64,000 bases of DNA from NCBI GenBank assembly GCA_043228905.1, contig JBHGNT010000012.1, forward strand, positions 4,340,001 to 4,404,000, read 5' to 3'. The first letter of the stretch is position 1. Each line of letters opens with the position of its first letter. The stretch comes from Azolla caroliniana. Lineage: Eukaryota; Polypodiophyta. This document shows, piece by piece, positions 1 through 10,682 of the stretch. The notes under the pieces were generated by a model. The model was not told the DNA's origin. It did no database searches and worked only from the letters and a program-made list of their open reading frames with translations. The position numbers and the translations under genes were made by a program.

Positions 1-93
1 AATTGTTTCCACACCTTTTTCTTATTTCAACAAATGTGTCTTTTGAAAATTCATTGCATCCCTATCTTCAATTGTCATGTGAGGTCTATATTA

Positions 94-857
94 TAGGGAT
101 CGGCAACGGCTCGGCTCAAGCCTAAACCGTTTGGCTTAGCCGGCTTAAAAACGGCTTGGCGGCTCGGCTCGGCTCGGCTTGAGCCTCGCCAAGCCGGCTA
201 AGCCGTTTATAAACTTTAGAGAGAGGGGGAGAGAGACAACAGACAAGGGGAAAGAGAGAGAGAGAGAAAGAGAGAGAGTGAGGGAGACTAAACAGACGAT
301 GGGAGAGAGAGAGTGAGGGAGGGAGAACTACACAGACGAGGAGAGAGAGAGGGAGGGAGGGAGACAACATATAAGGAGAGAGAGAGAGAGAGAGAGACTA
401 CAGAGACGAGGAGAGAGAGAGAGGGAGGGAGGGAGACAACATAAGGAGAGAGAGAGAGAGAGACTACACAGAGGGGGGAGAGAGAGAGAGAGAGAGGAAC
501 TACATAGAGGGGGGAGAGAGAGAGAGAGGGAGAGAGAGTCGAGACCACAGACGTGAGAGAGAGTGGGAGGGAGAGCTTGTACAATGTATAGTATATAGTA
601 TATAGTATATAGTGGATCATTCTGAGAGAGAGAGAGAGAGAGGGAGGTAGGGAGAGAGAGGGAGGGAGGTTTCTAAACCGGTTTCCAAGCCGTTTACCAA
701 GCCGGTTCACAAACCGGTTTAGCCTAAACCGGTTTGTGACCTGGCTCGGCTTGGTTCGGCTCAAAGTTTGAGATCCCGTAAACGGTTTAGGCTTAGCCGG
801 TTTGGCCTGATTCAAGCCAAACCGGCTAAGCCTAAACTGAACCGTTGCCGATCCCTA
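94..857. mobile_element. hAT-type non-autonomous DNA transposon (MITE)
   Basis: The two ends are a perfect 16-bp inverted repeat, TAGGGATCGGCAACGG at 94-109 and its complement at 842-857. The element is flanked by the 8-bp direct repeat CTATATTA (86-93 and 858-865). An 8-bp duplication and a TAGGG end are typical of the hAT (Ac-like) superfamily. Inside the ends are many short subterminal motifs (CGGCTAAGCC, AACCGGTTT and complements), as hAT transposase binding regions often show. The core at about 217-660 is GA-rich low-complexity sequence with a short TATAG run near 590-612. No transposase is encoded; the long open frames here are products of the GA/CT repeats. Confidence 0.92.
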
Positions 858-935
858 CTATATTAGCAAGTTCATGTGCCCTTTATACGAGAATTGTAAA
901 TTAAATGTAGTACATTACTAAATGGTGATGTTCCT

Positions 936-1018
936 TGTCATGTGAGGTCTATATTAGCAAGTTCATGTGCCCTTTATACTAGAATTGTAAATTAAATGTA
1001 GTACATTACTAAATGGTG
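936..1018 (+). repeat. Tandem copy of the MITE insertion site (empty site)
   Basis: The 83 bp from TGTCATGTGAGGTCTATATTA to AAATGGTG repeats the sequence formed by joining 73-93 to 866-927, with one visible base difference. This copy has a single CTATATTA and no MITE, so it records the unoccupied target next to the occupied one. Confidence 0.9.
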
Positions 1019-2248
1019 TTGTGGAACATCACGTTAGATTGTGGCCTTTTAGTCTTTGTTGGACAACCTTACATTGTCCTTATCTCAAATTTTCTAGTTA
1101 TTGGTTTAGTGTTTACACCATAGCAACAAAGCTATAAAATTGAGAAGACCCAAGTTGTATCCTTGTTATGGACTCAATCCCATACAATAGAATATCAATC
1201 TCTTTTTGCCATGAATGATAAACCATTTGCATGTCATGGTGAAATGCATCTCCATGAGTGTGGATACTATTGATTTGGTGTATCAATGTTTCACATAGTT
1301 TTCCCTAGTCTTATGATGAGTACATGTGGGTTACTTCTAAAAGGAACAAGTGTAGATTTTAATTACAATTCCAAGTGTGAGATAACTATCAAGTGTGTTA
1401 TCACTTGACCACTTCAGATGAAGTCGTCTAGTGTTTGAACATGCCACGGCATAGGGACAAGAAGATTTGCTACATTCTTATCGAGTGATACTAGACTTAG
1501 GCACTTGAGACTATGTAAGGCTATGGCTCTTGTTAGCTAAGTATGCGTGATCCTTGTAGAACCTCTTGGAGACAGTTGTCTGTGAAGGTAGACAGAAACA
1601 ACTCTATAGTACGAAGAACGAAAGATTGATAGAGACATAAGCAAGATGAATAGAGTGGAACTCAGACAACTTAGCAAGATCAACAAGAACAACATAATTA
1701 GAATTAGAATTTTTATCGTGCATAAAGAGGCCAAATTTGACCTATGGCACCAAAGTATACATGTGTTCTTGATATGTGTCTCCTTCCTAAGAAGGGGTAT
1801 TCATACACTGAAGCACAAAGTCTTTATGTGTGAATAAAGCATACACATATGAGCTCAACCTTCTCGGTGGTGTCTTAAGTATGGTACTTACGTTATCACT
1901 CCCTCTTAGTATGTCAACATATCTTGAATGAATTGCACTATATATCGAGCGTGTGAAGAGAAAGTGACATTCATCCTTCATTGCATACTTTACATGTCTT
2001 CAAATTTGTTACATTTTGATACCATGATGCAACTTCAATACTTAACTTGTGAGATCGAGTGTGAAGTAGTGTAAGGGCTCTACGAGCATTGCTACTCATA
2101 TTGGTAATGAGATACGGTTGGATATGATCAATAGGCATTCTTGCCTTATATTGAAATTTGAGACCAACATTCAGGGTTGACATTTGCAATGTAGTATTCT
2201 AGCTTTGTCCTCTTCGCTGGCGAATACAGGTATCTAATGGTTGTATTC
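1019..2248. other. No gene recognised
   Basis: This AT-rich stretch has only short open frames (under 75 codons) without recognisable domains. No terminal repeats, RNA gene or tandem array was seen. It may be old repeat sequence or flank of element K. Confidence 0.5.
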
Positions 2249-2551
2249 ACACTGTCTCTTGGATAGTCTAGGTTTTATGACATTTATGTAAATATGTCAA
2301 AGGGCAGTTGCCTTAGCCCAGTTGGTATATAAAGGGCTTTTGTAACCTGGCTCATAAAGTTGTTATTTGATAGAGGGCAACCGCCTCCATTGTATTGTAA
2401 CCATTATTTGATAATACCGTTACATTGTGTGCCTCGATCTCTTCTTCCTTTCTCTCTCTCATTTTGTTCTTTGATCTTGTATCTTAACTCGGTGATCTTC
2501 ATCTCAAGGTGATGTTTATGTTTTTGCACTAATGCCCTCAGTCACCCAACA
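2249..2551 (+). mobile_element. Copia K, 5' LTR (left edge uncertain)
   Basis: The right edge is set by CACCCAACA followed at 2552-2570 by a degenerate initiator-Met primer site (TCTAGTATCAAAGCAGAGG). The LTR carries a TATA box (2326-2334) and CT-rich sequence downstream. The left edge is a guess at a TG dinucleotide, because no partner LTR is visible. K is the outermost and probably oldest Copia on the left side, since element A interrupts its gag. Confidence 0.6.
2326..2334 (+). promoter_or_regulatory. TATA box of the Copia K LTR
   Basis: TATATAAAG lies about 220 bp before the end of the LTR, in the orientation of the K gag. Position and sequence fit the RNA polymerase II promoter expected in an LTR. 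Confidence 0.5.
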
Positions 2552-3141
2552 TCTAGTATCAAAGCAGAGGTTCTTCAACTCACTTCCAGCCGTCATCAGT
2601 CTTCAACAACACTCTTGCTTCGTCTCCCTTGAAGAACCTGAGTTCAAGATCTCATGTTGAGAAGAGAAAGAAAACAGAAAATTCGCACTCCACTGAGCTA
2701 GATCACTCTTGTGATAAGCTAGTCAGATGTACCTTGCTTCTGTGGTTGGAGGCACTAGGAGTGGAATCTCTATCAAATCGGCCTCGATCGTGCTTTACCA
2801 GGTTAGACACTATCTACTCATTTGTTGTAACCTCTCAAAGCAGATCCTCCTCTAGGGAACAACCCCAATCCATGCCTCATTCGGCTAAACAACATTTGGG
2901 AGGACCAGTCGGCTCCGTCCCTCTCATCGTTGCACTCACCGGCTTGGATAATCGGCCCAAAATCTGTGATTGACATCTTGAAATCGGCGTCGGAAACAAA
3001 TCGACAGATTTGATTGTCCAACTCAAGAAGCCGATTCCACTCGTGTTCGAATCCGACTAGAACAATATCGAGTGAGCCAGTCGGTTGCATCCCATCACCA
3101 TTTGTAATCAACTCCGAAAACATTCTAACAAGTCAATACAG

Positions 3142-3253
3142 ATGGCATCAAAATCTGGCTCATCAGAGATGAGTCTAAGGAAGTTCGACGGATCGAACTT
3201 CAACTTCTGGAAGGAGCAAATGCAAGACTATCTAATAGTCAAGGGTTAGATAG
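3142..3253 (+). pseudogene. Copia K gag, N-terminal fragment
   Basis: The ATG at 3142 starts a frame with the DUF4219/UBN2-type Copia Gag opening: a short leader, then KFDGSNFNFWKEQMQDYLIVKG. A TAG stop follows at 3247. The frame is cut at 3253 by element A; GATAG at 3249-3253 is the left target duplication. The same frame resumes at 26745. The sequence between the primer site and this ATG (2571-3141) looks like untranslated leader, with no conserved domain. Confidence 0.8.
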
Positions 3254-3609
3254 TGTTGAGAATCAAGCTCAACATAGTGCAACGTGTGAACACACCTTTG
3301 AGAATCTATGTGCACTCAAAGGTCAAGAGTCATACCACTCTCAACACATTAAACTATGTGTCATAGAATCATATTATATGACACATAACTAATGAGTTTC
3401 ATATTCCCAATGACTATGAGTCTTCACATTCCTTAAGGTTCTAGAGAGAGAGTGGAAGTTGTAATGAGTTAATGAAGAGAGAGGGTGACCTTATATAAAG
3501 CACCCTCCTACTTTATACTAAGTCGGTTGTGACTCCTTGTAATGCTACATTTTCATTTATCATATTCTCCTTGTTAATATACATCTCCTTCTTCTTGAGT
3601 ACTTCATTT
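3254..3609 (+). repeat. Element A 5' LTR, 3' end deleted
   Basis: It matches the 3' LTR at 26277 with about a dozen differences up to ...GAGTACTTCATTTT. The last ~110 bp of the LTR, the primer site and the leader are missing. The sequence jumps to a short segment ending just before the gag ATG, which repeats GAATACTCAA, hinting at how the deletion formed. Confidence 0.85.
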
Positions 3610-3636
3610 TGAATACTCAAGAAATCTACATCGACA

Positions 3637-4580
3637 ATGAATACTCAAATGGGGAGCGCTCTCCCTAGCGAGAAGTTGGATCGCAACAACTTTGCATCTT
3701 GGGAGTACAAGATGCACCAATACCTTGTCGGCCAAGGCTATTGGAGCTACATCAAAGGAGCACAAGAAAATCGGCCCGACCCGAAAGACGCCGACTACGC
3801 AACATGGGAGCAAGCGGCGAGTCGAGTAATGTATTTCTTGGCGACATGTGTACACGACCACATGCTCGGCTACATTCACGAAGCTGGGACGCCAAAGGAA
3901 GCTTGGGAGAATCTACGAAAGATTTTCGCTGCCAACACAACCACGAGGAAGCTTCAACTCCGCCAAGAGTTGAATAATATCCAACAAAGGGATATGTCCG
4001 TCACGAGCTACACCTTGAAGATCAAGGAGCTTTGTGATTCACTTGGCTCGATAAGTGTAAACGTGGAGGATGATGAGATGGTGCAAATATGTCTCGGCGG
4101 CCTTGCACCACAATTTGGCGTGATGCGGACCACTATACTAGCATGGGAGAATCCACCCTCCTTCTTCGATCTTCAATCCATGTTGTTGGTCGAAGAAAAC
4201 CATGTTCGAACAAGGAGTAATGGCTTGGAAGGCCAAATGCTCTACGCGCATTTGGACGGAGGAAGAGGACGCAACCGTGCAAGAAGAGGCCGATTTGGCC
4301 AAGGACGAGGCGGACGAGGCTCGGGTTATGAAAACAACTCTCAATTACGGCAACAAAATGAAGGCCATTGGGGAACCTTCAGAAGAAGGGGGAGCCACCA
4401 TTTCGGTTCGAGCCGAAAAACCTCAATCGAATGCGGATATTGCGGCAAAGTTGGCCACCGTGAAGAAGAGTGCCGAAAGAAGATGCGTGAGTCGACGTCC
4501 ACAAGCCAACAACTCACGAATTACGCCACCAACTCCGAGTACGACGATTACGTCGGACTATTCGTGATGAGGCAAACTCT
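3637..4580 (+). pseudogene. Element A gag (capsid plus zinc knuckle)
   Basis: The frame from ATG 3637 encodes a Copia Gag (UBN2 type). It has a start region of the form SEKLDRNNFASWEYKMHQYL, a central block ending in SFFDLQSMLLVEENH, an Arg/Gly-rich stretch and an intact CCHC knuckle (CGYCGKVGHREEEC) near residues 268-281. After about 4560 the frame runs off and pol continues in another frame from 4581. A fused Gag-Pol would be usual in this group, so this is probably a mutational frameshift. Gag would form the virus-like particle and bind the RNA. Confidence 0.88.
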
Positions 4581-5263
4581 ATGTCGGCTTCTACATCAAC
4601 TAATGCCGTCGGTCCGGAAGACGTATGGTTCGTCGACTCCGGTGCTTCGAACCATATGACGTCCCATCAAGAGTGGTTTCGAGACTTGTGGAAGCTGGAT
4701 CGACCCGGTTATGTCGAGACCAGAGACGATACCAGTCATCCGATTCGGCATGTCGGGAATGTCCCATTCGGGAAAGATGGCGAAAAAACTTGCATAAAAA
4801 TTGTATTACATGTACCCACCATAATGAATAATTTGGTCTCGGTCGGCCAAATTGTGGAGCAAGGGATGCTAGTTCGATTCAACCAAGGTGGTTGCTTCAT
4901 CGAGAAGGAAGGTCGACTCATCGATCGGGGTCGAAAGGAAGGTTGAATGTTTATCCTTGAGTCAAACGAGGTGAAATCGGCCATGTACTCAAAGGGCCTC
5001 AAACCCGACACCGACATAGAGCTATGGCACAAGTGGATTGGCCATATCAATCTTCAAAAGCTCAAGGCAATGCAATCAAAAGGAGTCGTCATCGGACTCC
5101 CGACCTTCAAAGAGCGAGAGATTGAAGACGTATGTGCGGCGTGCCAATTCGGTAAGCAACATCGGCATCAATTTTCGAAAGAGAGGAATGTGAGCAAAGG
5201 CGTACTCGACGTAATTCACTCCGATGTATGGGGATCGGCCCAAATGGCGACATTCGGTAGATG
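4581..5263 (+). pseudogene. Element A protease, pre-integrase and integrase start
   Basis: The frame contains the aspartic protease motif VWFVDSGASNHMTSH and then the GAG-pre-integrase zinc domain (H...H near WHKWIGHIN, C..C in VCAACQFGKQH). It ends with the first integrase catalytic Asp in VIHSDVWG. An in-frame TGA at 4945-4947 interrupts it. Element B enters directly after the sequence for ATFGR and splits the integrase; the reading continues at 10683. Confidence 0.87.
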
Positions 5264-5268
5264 TTGAT

Positions 5269-5626
5269 TGTAAAAATAACGTGCGGAAGCAAATATAAAG
5301 ACAGAACAGAAGGAAGAACACTCAGGTTTAATGGAGAGCTTGAGCTTACGCAGTATACGCGGGAGAGACAGAGAGAGTAAGAGAATATATTCAAGAAAGA
5401 CAAAAAAAACAATACATATATGTGTTCAATGAACACTTTGTACAAGTCCTAGAAGGACTGACCGAAGTACTGACAGTACTTCAATGCTCATTAAGAGCTC
5501 CTACACTAACTCCCAAATATATTCCTCACGGAATATCTTTCCTAACGGCCTAACCGATCGATCCCAACCGATCCGGTCCTCAGCTTCTTAAGTCGATCCG
5601 GCCGATGTTGAGCTTGTCTCTCAACA
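5269..5626 (-). repeat. Element B 3' LTR
   Basis: This 358-bp copy pairs with 10320-10677, with roughly 14 differences. On the minus strand it starts TGTTGAGAGACAAGCTCAACA, directly after the polypurine tract at 5627-5634. Confidence 0.9.
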
Positions 5627-5794
5627 TTCCCCCTCAAGCTCAACTTGAGGCTCTTCAGGATCTTCACAGCTCCGGTTCCTCCTAGCTTCACGCCTCGCTC
5701 GCGCTCCTCGACCTGTTCAACTCCGCGCGCTTCGACCCTTCCGGTCGGCTTGTTTGCTCATGTGGCCCTTATCAGCTCTTCTGCTGCTGCGGTG

Positions 5795-6790
5795 TCAACA
5801 CTTCTTCTGCTGCCTTTTCTTCCGCTTGGGCCTCGGTTGATTCAACATGTCTGAATTAAACATCCGAACCGACTCGGCTACCTCCGATCGGTTTTCGCTC
5901 TCGTCCGAGTTGGCTGTCTCCAACTCGTCTTCGGTCTTCTCGCCCTCGATGGCATCATCTCCCCCATGCGTGGTTGGCTTCGGCTCTCTCCTTTGGCTGC
6001 TCCCCTTCTGTCCGCTTTCGGACTTTTCCGCGGATCTGCCCTCGGCTTCTCCAGCCGATCCGAAGTCGAACTCGACAACCGACTCGGTGTCGCGGTCTCC
6101 GCTCCTTTCCTGCTGCCTTGCTTGGTCGTTCGGAACTGTTCTCCCCCTCAAGTTTGGCAAGTCGAGGTGACGCAATCCGAGCGCACTTGAGAAATGCTGT
6201 AACTTGTCCAGACCAAGAGGCTTTGTGAAGATGTCGGCAGTCTGCCGATCCGTTGGCACGTACTGAAGTTCGACTTCACCGGAAAGGACACGCTCACGAA
6301 CGAAATGGTAGTGCACCTCAATGTGCTTGGTCCGTGCGTGGAAAATGGGGTTCTTAGCGAGCTGGATGCTGCTGAGGTTGTCGCAGTAGATCGTCGTCGG
6401 ATCTAACACCTCCGCTTGTAGGTCCTTAAGTAGCTGCTTCAACCATATGGCTTCGCATGTCGCGACAACCGCTCCTCGATACTCAGCTTCGGTGCTCGAC
6501 AGTGCAACTGTCGACTGCTTCTTACTGCTCCACGCGATCACGGCACTCCCGAGGGAGAACGCGTATCCGGACGTGGATCGGCGATCGACGGCGTTGCCAG
6601 CCCAATCAACATCGGTGTAGCCGACTAACTGCGCGGTTGCACCGGTCCGATATAGCAGTCCGCGGTCCTTAGTGCCACTTACGTACCGCAGTACGCGTTG
6701 TGCACACTGAAGGTGCTCCTCGGTAGGTCGCGCCATGAACTGACTGATCACCCCGACCGGATAACTGAGGTCGGGTCGGGTGATGGTCAA
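5795..6790 (-). pseudogene. Element B RNase H with long charged C-terminal tail
   Basis: The frame covers the end of the RT/connection (TITRPDLSYPVG) and the Copia RNase H, with the motifs [23 protein letters not shown] and [13 protein letters not shown], ending at ADIFTKPL. It then runs on for about 130 residues rich in Glu, Asp, Lys and Arg, with no known domain, before stopping near the PPT. Elements C and M have a similar tail. RNase H would remove the RNA strand during reverse transcription. Confidence 0.85.
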
Positions 6791-8200
6791 GTATATGAGG
6801 CTTCCGACAATTTGTTGGAACCTCGTCGGGTCGCATACCTCTCACGTATTGGGACGAAGCTTGATGGTTCTGTCCAGAGGAGTCGAGACGGATTTACAGT
6901 CGGCCATCCTGAATTTGAAGAGCATACTCAGCACGTAATGACGTTGGCTGATCAATATGCCTTCGGGGGTACGGATCACTTCGATGCCGAGGAAGTAATG
7001 AAGGTCCCCCAGATCCTTCATGTCGAACGATGCCGCAAGCTATAGCTTCACACGGCCGATTTCACCTAGGTCGGCGCCGGTGATGACCAAGTCATCGACA
7101 TATAGTAGAATACTAACCGGTCCGAGTTGACCTTTCCGGATGAACAGGGAAGAGTCCGATTTTGACGTGACGAAGCCCATCCGACGCAGGTGTTGCATGA
7201 TCTTCGCGTTCCAAGCACGTGGGGCTTGCTTCAGTCTGTAAAGGGACTTCTTCAGTCGGCATACTGCCGAGGAGTTTGTTCCAGAGTGAAATCCGGGGGG
7301 CTGTACCATGTACACTTGTTCCTCAAGGTCACCTTGCAGGAACACATTCTTTACATCCATTTGATGTAGGTGCCACCCCTTGGCCGCGGCTACTACGAGC
7401 AAAACACGGACGGTCGTCATTTTCACGACCGGCGCAAATGTCTCATCGTAGTCGATGAGGTGTTTTTGCACGTAGCCCTTTGCCACTAGTCGAGCCTTGT
7501 ACCGGTTGACCGAGCCATCGGTGTTGTACTTAACTTTGTACACCCACCTACACCCAATCAGTTTTACCCCTCTTGGTGCATCAACCAGGTCCCAGGTCTC
7601 GTTCTCCGCCAATGCGTGCATCTCTTCCTCCATCGCGGCACGCCAATTTGCGTCTTTAGCTGCTTCTACGTAGCTCTTCGGCTCACGCACTTCCGCTACA
7701 CGGATCATGTATGCATAATGATGCGCCATGTACTCGTTGTATCCGAACTGCAAAACAGGATTCTTCTGGTGGGTAGATCGGCGTAATCTCACATTAGCCG
7801 ATGTCGAGGCCTTCTCGGTCGACGCGGTCTTCATCTTTAAAGACCCGTCACCGCTTCCGTCGGAGTCAGACTCGCGTCGGTCAGACTCGTTCTTATCCGT
7901 GCCGGAGTCCGACACCTTCTTCTTCCCTTTCTCTTTGCGTGTAAGCCGTCTCCTCGGCTTCCTGCGCGGGGAATGCACGGCCGAGTCTCCACTACTCGCC
8001 GGCTCTTTATCAGACTGGTCGTACTGACTCAGTCGTCCAATCGGTCCACTTAACCGGAGTGAAATCAGACTCTCTTCGTGGGTCTTGATTTCAGGCTCAT
8101 CCGGAGGCATCTCGGCCTCGCTGACCTCATCGTCAGAGCTCGGATTGGAGTCGGGGTTCGTAGTCGGGGGCAGGTACCAGGACGCGGACGCGTCAAACAC
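6791..8200 (-). pseudogene. Element B reverse transcriptase
   Basis: The frame 8200-7040 starts after an acidic/serine-rich linker and carries the Copia RT (RVT_2 type), with [21 protein letters not shown], the DVKN(A)FLQGDLEE block and the catalytic LLYVDDLVITG. It stops at 7040. The rest of the RT thumb (7039-6791) is in another frame and leads into RNase H. The start near FDASASWYLP lacks about 65 residues of the integrase end seen in relatives, so a short deletion joined ELCV to FDASASW. Confidence 0.87.
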
Positions 8201-9011
8201 ACAGCTCGTGCGCCGACACTTTGTCTCCGATCCGGTTCTGGATGTATACCGCGGTCCTTACCGCCTCGGCCCAGTAGAACTTGGGCAAGCTCTTCTCCTC
8301 CAGCATTGCCCGTGCCGCTTCCACAACTGACCGATTCTTCCTCTCGGCCACGCCGTTCTGCTCCGGCGTGTATCTACAACTGAATTCGCGCCGAATTCCC
8401 ATTTGTTGTAGATAACCATTGAATTGACCGGAGAAGTACTCTTTCCCGCCATCCGACCGCAGGCACTTGATCTTTCGTCCCGTTTCCGTTTCCACGAACC
8501 CTTTGAGGTCCCGAAAGCAGTCGAAGACTTCGCTCTTCCTCTCAATGAGGTAGATCCACGTGTGCCGCGTGTGGTCGTCAATGAAGGAGACGAAATATCG
8601 GCTCCCGCCAAGACTAACATTTTGTGCCGGCCCCCATACATCGGAGTGTATAAGGTCGAGCTTGTTCCAGCTCCGGTTTCGCTCATTGGGGAAAGGAAGT
8701 CGGTGTTGCTTCCCTAGCTGGCAAGTTTCACAAATTTGTGCCTTTCGGCCACTAGATTTGGGCAATCCAAACACTACCTGTTTCGATTGCAGATCTTGAA
8801 GCCGCTGGTGGTTGACGTGGCCTATCTGCTTGTGCCACAAGTCGATGTCCGACTCGGATTTTTGTCCCTTCGCGAACATTGCGGTGCCGCCGTCAGTGGA
8901 GTCGAGGATGAACATCCTCCTGTCTCTGCGCCCTTGCGCAATCACACGGCCTTCTTCCTCAATGAAGCACCCGAGGTGTGTAAACCGAACCTCCATCCCT
9001 TGGTCGACGAT
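8193..9011 (-). pseudogene. Element B pre-integrase and integrase
   Basis: The frame has the zinc-binding pre-integrase domain (WHKQIGHVN ... CETCQLGKQH) and the integrase core with catalytic Asp in LIHSDVWGP, Asp in LRSDGGKEY and Glu in EQNGVAERKNRS. It is separated from gag-protease by a single TAG where relatives have Gln (VSVGQIVDQG). The C-terminal part is lost in a small deletion. Confidence 0.87.
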
Positions 9012-10247
9012 CTATCCGACCGAGACCAAGTTTTTCGTGATTGTCGGAACGTGCAACACATTCATGAGTTTCCCTTTCTGCCCGACATGGCTAAGGGGAA
9101 CTTCTCCGACATTCGCAATCGGATGCGGAGTGTCGTCTCCTGTTGCGACTACTCCAGGTTGTATCGGTTTTTCAAGGTATGAGAACCACTCCTTATGGCT
9201 CGTCATGTGGTTTGACGCGCCGGAGTCTACGTACCACACCTCGTCCGATCTCGGGGTGCTCTGTTTCATTGAGTTTGCTTCGTGTCTCGTCACGAAGGCA
9301 GACCCTTCTCCGGCTCTCTTGGAGTCTTCGGCGTAGTGCGATCGCTGCCGATTTCCCTTGTCGGTATGTCTGGAGCCGTTTCCGGAACCGGTTCTCTCCG
9401 AATCGGCGCGCTTCTTCCAGCTCTCACTTTCCCTGTGGCCTTTCTTGCCATAGTACCAGCACTCCACGATGGCCTTCCCTTGCCGGTTCTCATCGCTTCG
9501 ACTCCCCCTGTTTCCGGAGGGTCCGGAGTTGCTGTCGGCATCAGTTTGGTGCCTTCTTCCTTGATCTCGTCGGCTGCCTCCATTGCGCGCCGACTCGCCT
9601 TGTCCTCCACGTCCACGGGGCCTATCTCCCTCCGTGTACAACATTCTACTATCGGTGTGCGTGCTTGTAGACGCACCCACGTGGTTCTCCTCTACCAGGA
9701 GCATTGACTGTAAGTCAAAAAAGGACGACGTATTCTCCCGGGTACACACAGCCGTTCGGAACGCTCCGAACTTCGACGCCAAACCTCTGAGACAGATCTG
9801 GACCATCTCGCTCTCCTCGATGTTCACCTCTATGGAGGCGAGGGAGTCGCAGATATCCTTGATCTTCGAGGTATAGTCTGCCACCGACAAGTCGCGTTGT
9901 CGTAGGTTGCTCAACTCCTGTCGGAGTTGAAGCTTCCTGGCTGTGGTGCTCGCGGCGAAAATCTTCTTCAGATTTTCCCATGCACCCTTCGGCGTCTTTG
10001 CATCCCGAACATAGCTCAATAACTGTTCGCCCACACACGACGCGAAGCAGTATAATACCCTGCTCGCCGATTGCTCCCACGACGGGAAGTCTCTGTGTGT
10101 TGATTTGGGTGCCGCGTCATTAGCTCCTTTGACATAACTCCAGTAGCCGTGCCCGAGCAAGTACTGGTGCATCTTGTAGGACCAAGACGCGTAGTTGGTT
10201 CTGTTGAGCTTCTCTGTTGGAAGCGAGCTCGCCATGCCTCTATCCAT
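9012..10247 (-). pseudogene. Element B gag and protease
   Basis: The open frame of 411 codons begins MDRGMASSLPTEKLNRTNYA, close to the primer site. It covers the Copia capsid region and a basic Arg/Gly/Asp stretch. The zinc knuckle is damaged: CWYYGKKGHRESESW has lost two of the three Cys. The protease motif VWYVDSGASNHMTSH follows. The start is supported by the same MDRGMASS opening in C and a close one in M. Confidence 0.88.
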
Positions 10248-10319
10248 CGTTCTTCTTGTTCTTCTTCGTCAAGCTGTGTCGGCTGCAGAGAGGTTCTCAA
10301 CCCTCGCGCTCTGATACCA

Positions 10320-10677
10320 TGTAAAAATAACGTGTGGAAGCAAGTATAAAGACAGAACAAAAGGAAGAACACTCAGGTTTAATGGAGAGTTTGAGCTTAC
10401 GCAGTATACGCGGGAGAGACAGAGAGAGTAAGAGAATATATTCAAGAAAGACAAAAAAAACAATACATATATGTGTTCAATGAACACTTTGTACAAGTCC
10501 TAGAAGGACTGACCGAAGTACTGACAATACTTCAATGCTCATTAAGAGCTCCTATACTAACTCCCAAATATATTCCTCACGGAATATCTTTCCTAATGGC
10601 CTAACCGATCGGTCCTAACTGATCCGGTCCTCGGCTTCTTCAGCTGATCCGGCAGATGTTGAGCTTGTCTCTCAACA
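10320..10677 (-). repeat. Element B 5' LTR
   Basis: This 358-bp partner of 5269-5626 abuts the initiator-Met primer site at 10308-10319 (GCTCTGATACCA on the plus strand). Confidence 0.9.
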
Positions 10678-10682
10678 CCGAT

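Larger units (their letters stand above)
5269..10677 (-). mobile_element. Copia element B, nested in A
   Basis: Two 358-bp LTRs enclose a minus-strand gag-pro-int-RT-RNase H region. The primer site lies beside the right LTR: reading minus, TGGTATCAGAGC follows the LTR end. The PPT lies beside the left LTR. Flanks are TTGAT (5264-5268) and CCGAT (10678-10682), read here as one target duplication altered by two C-to-T changes. B sits in the integrase of A in opposite orientation and restores the A reading when removed. Confidence 0.93.

Noticed and set aside
122-815. Long Ser/Leu-rich reading frames on the minus strand
   Set aside because: They come from translating CT/GA low-complexity sequence inside the MITE.
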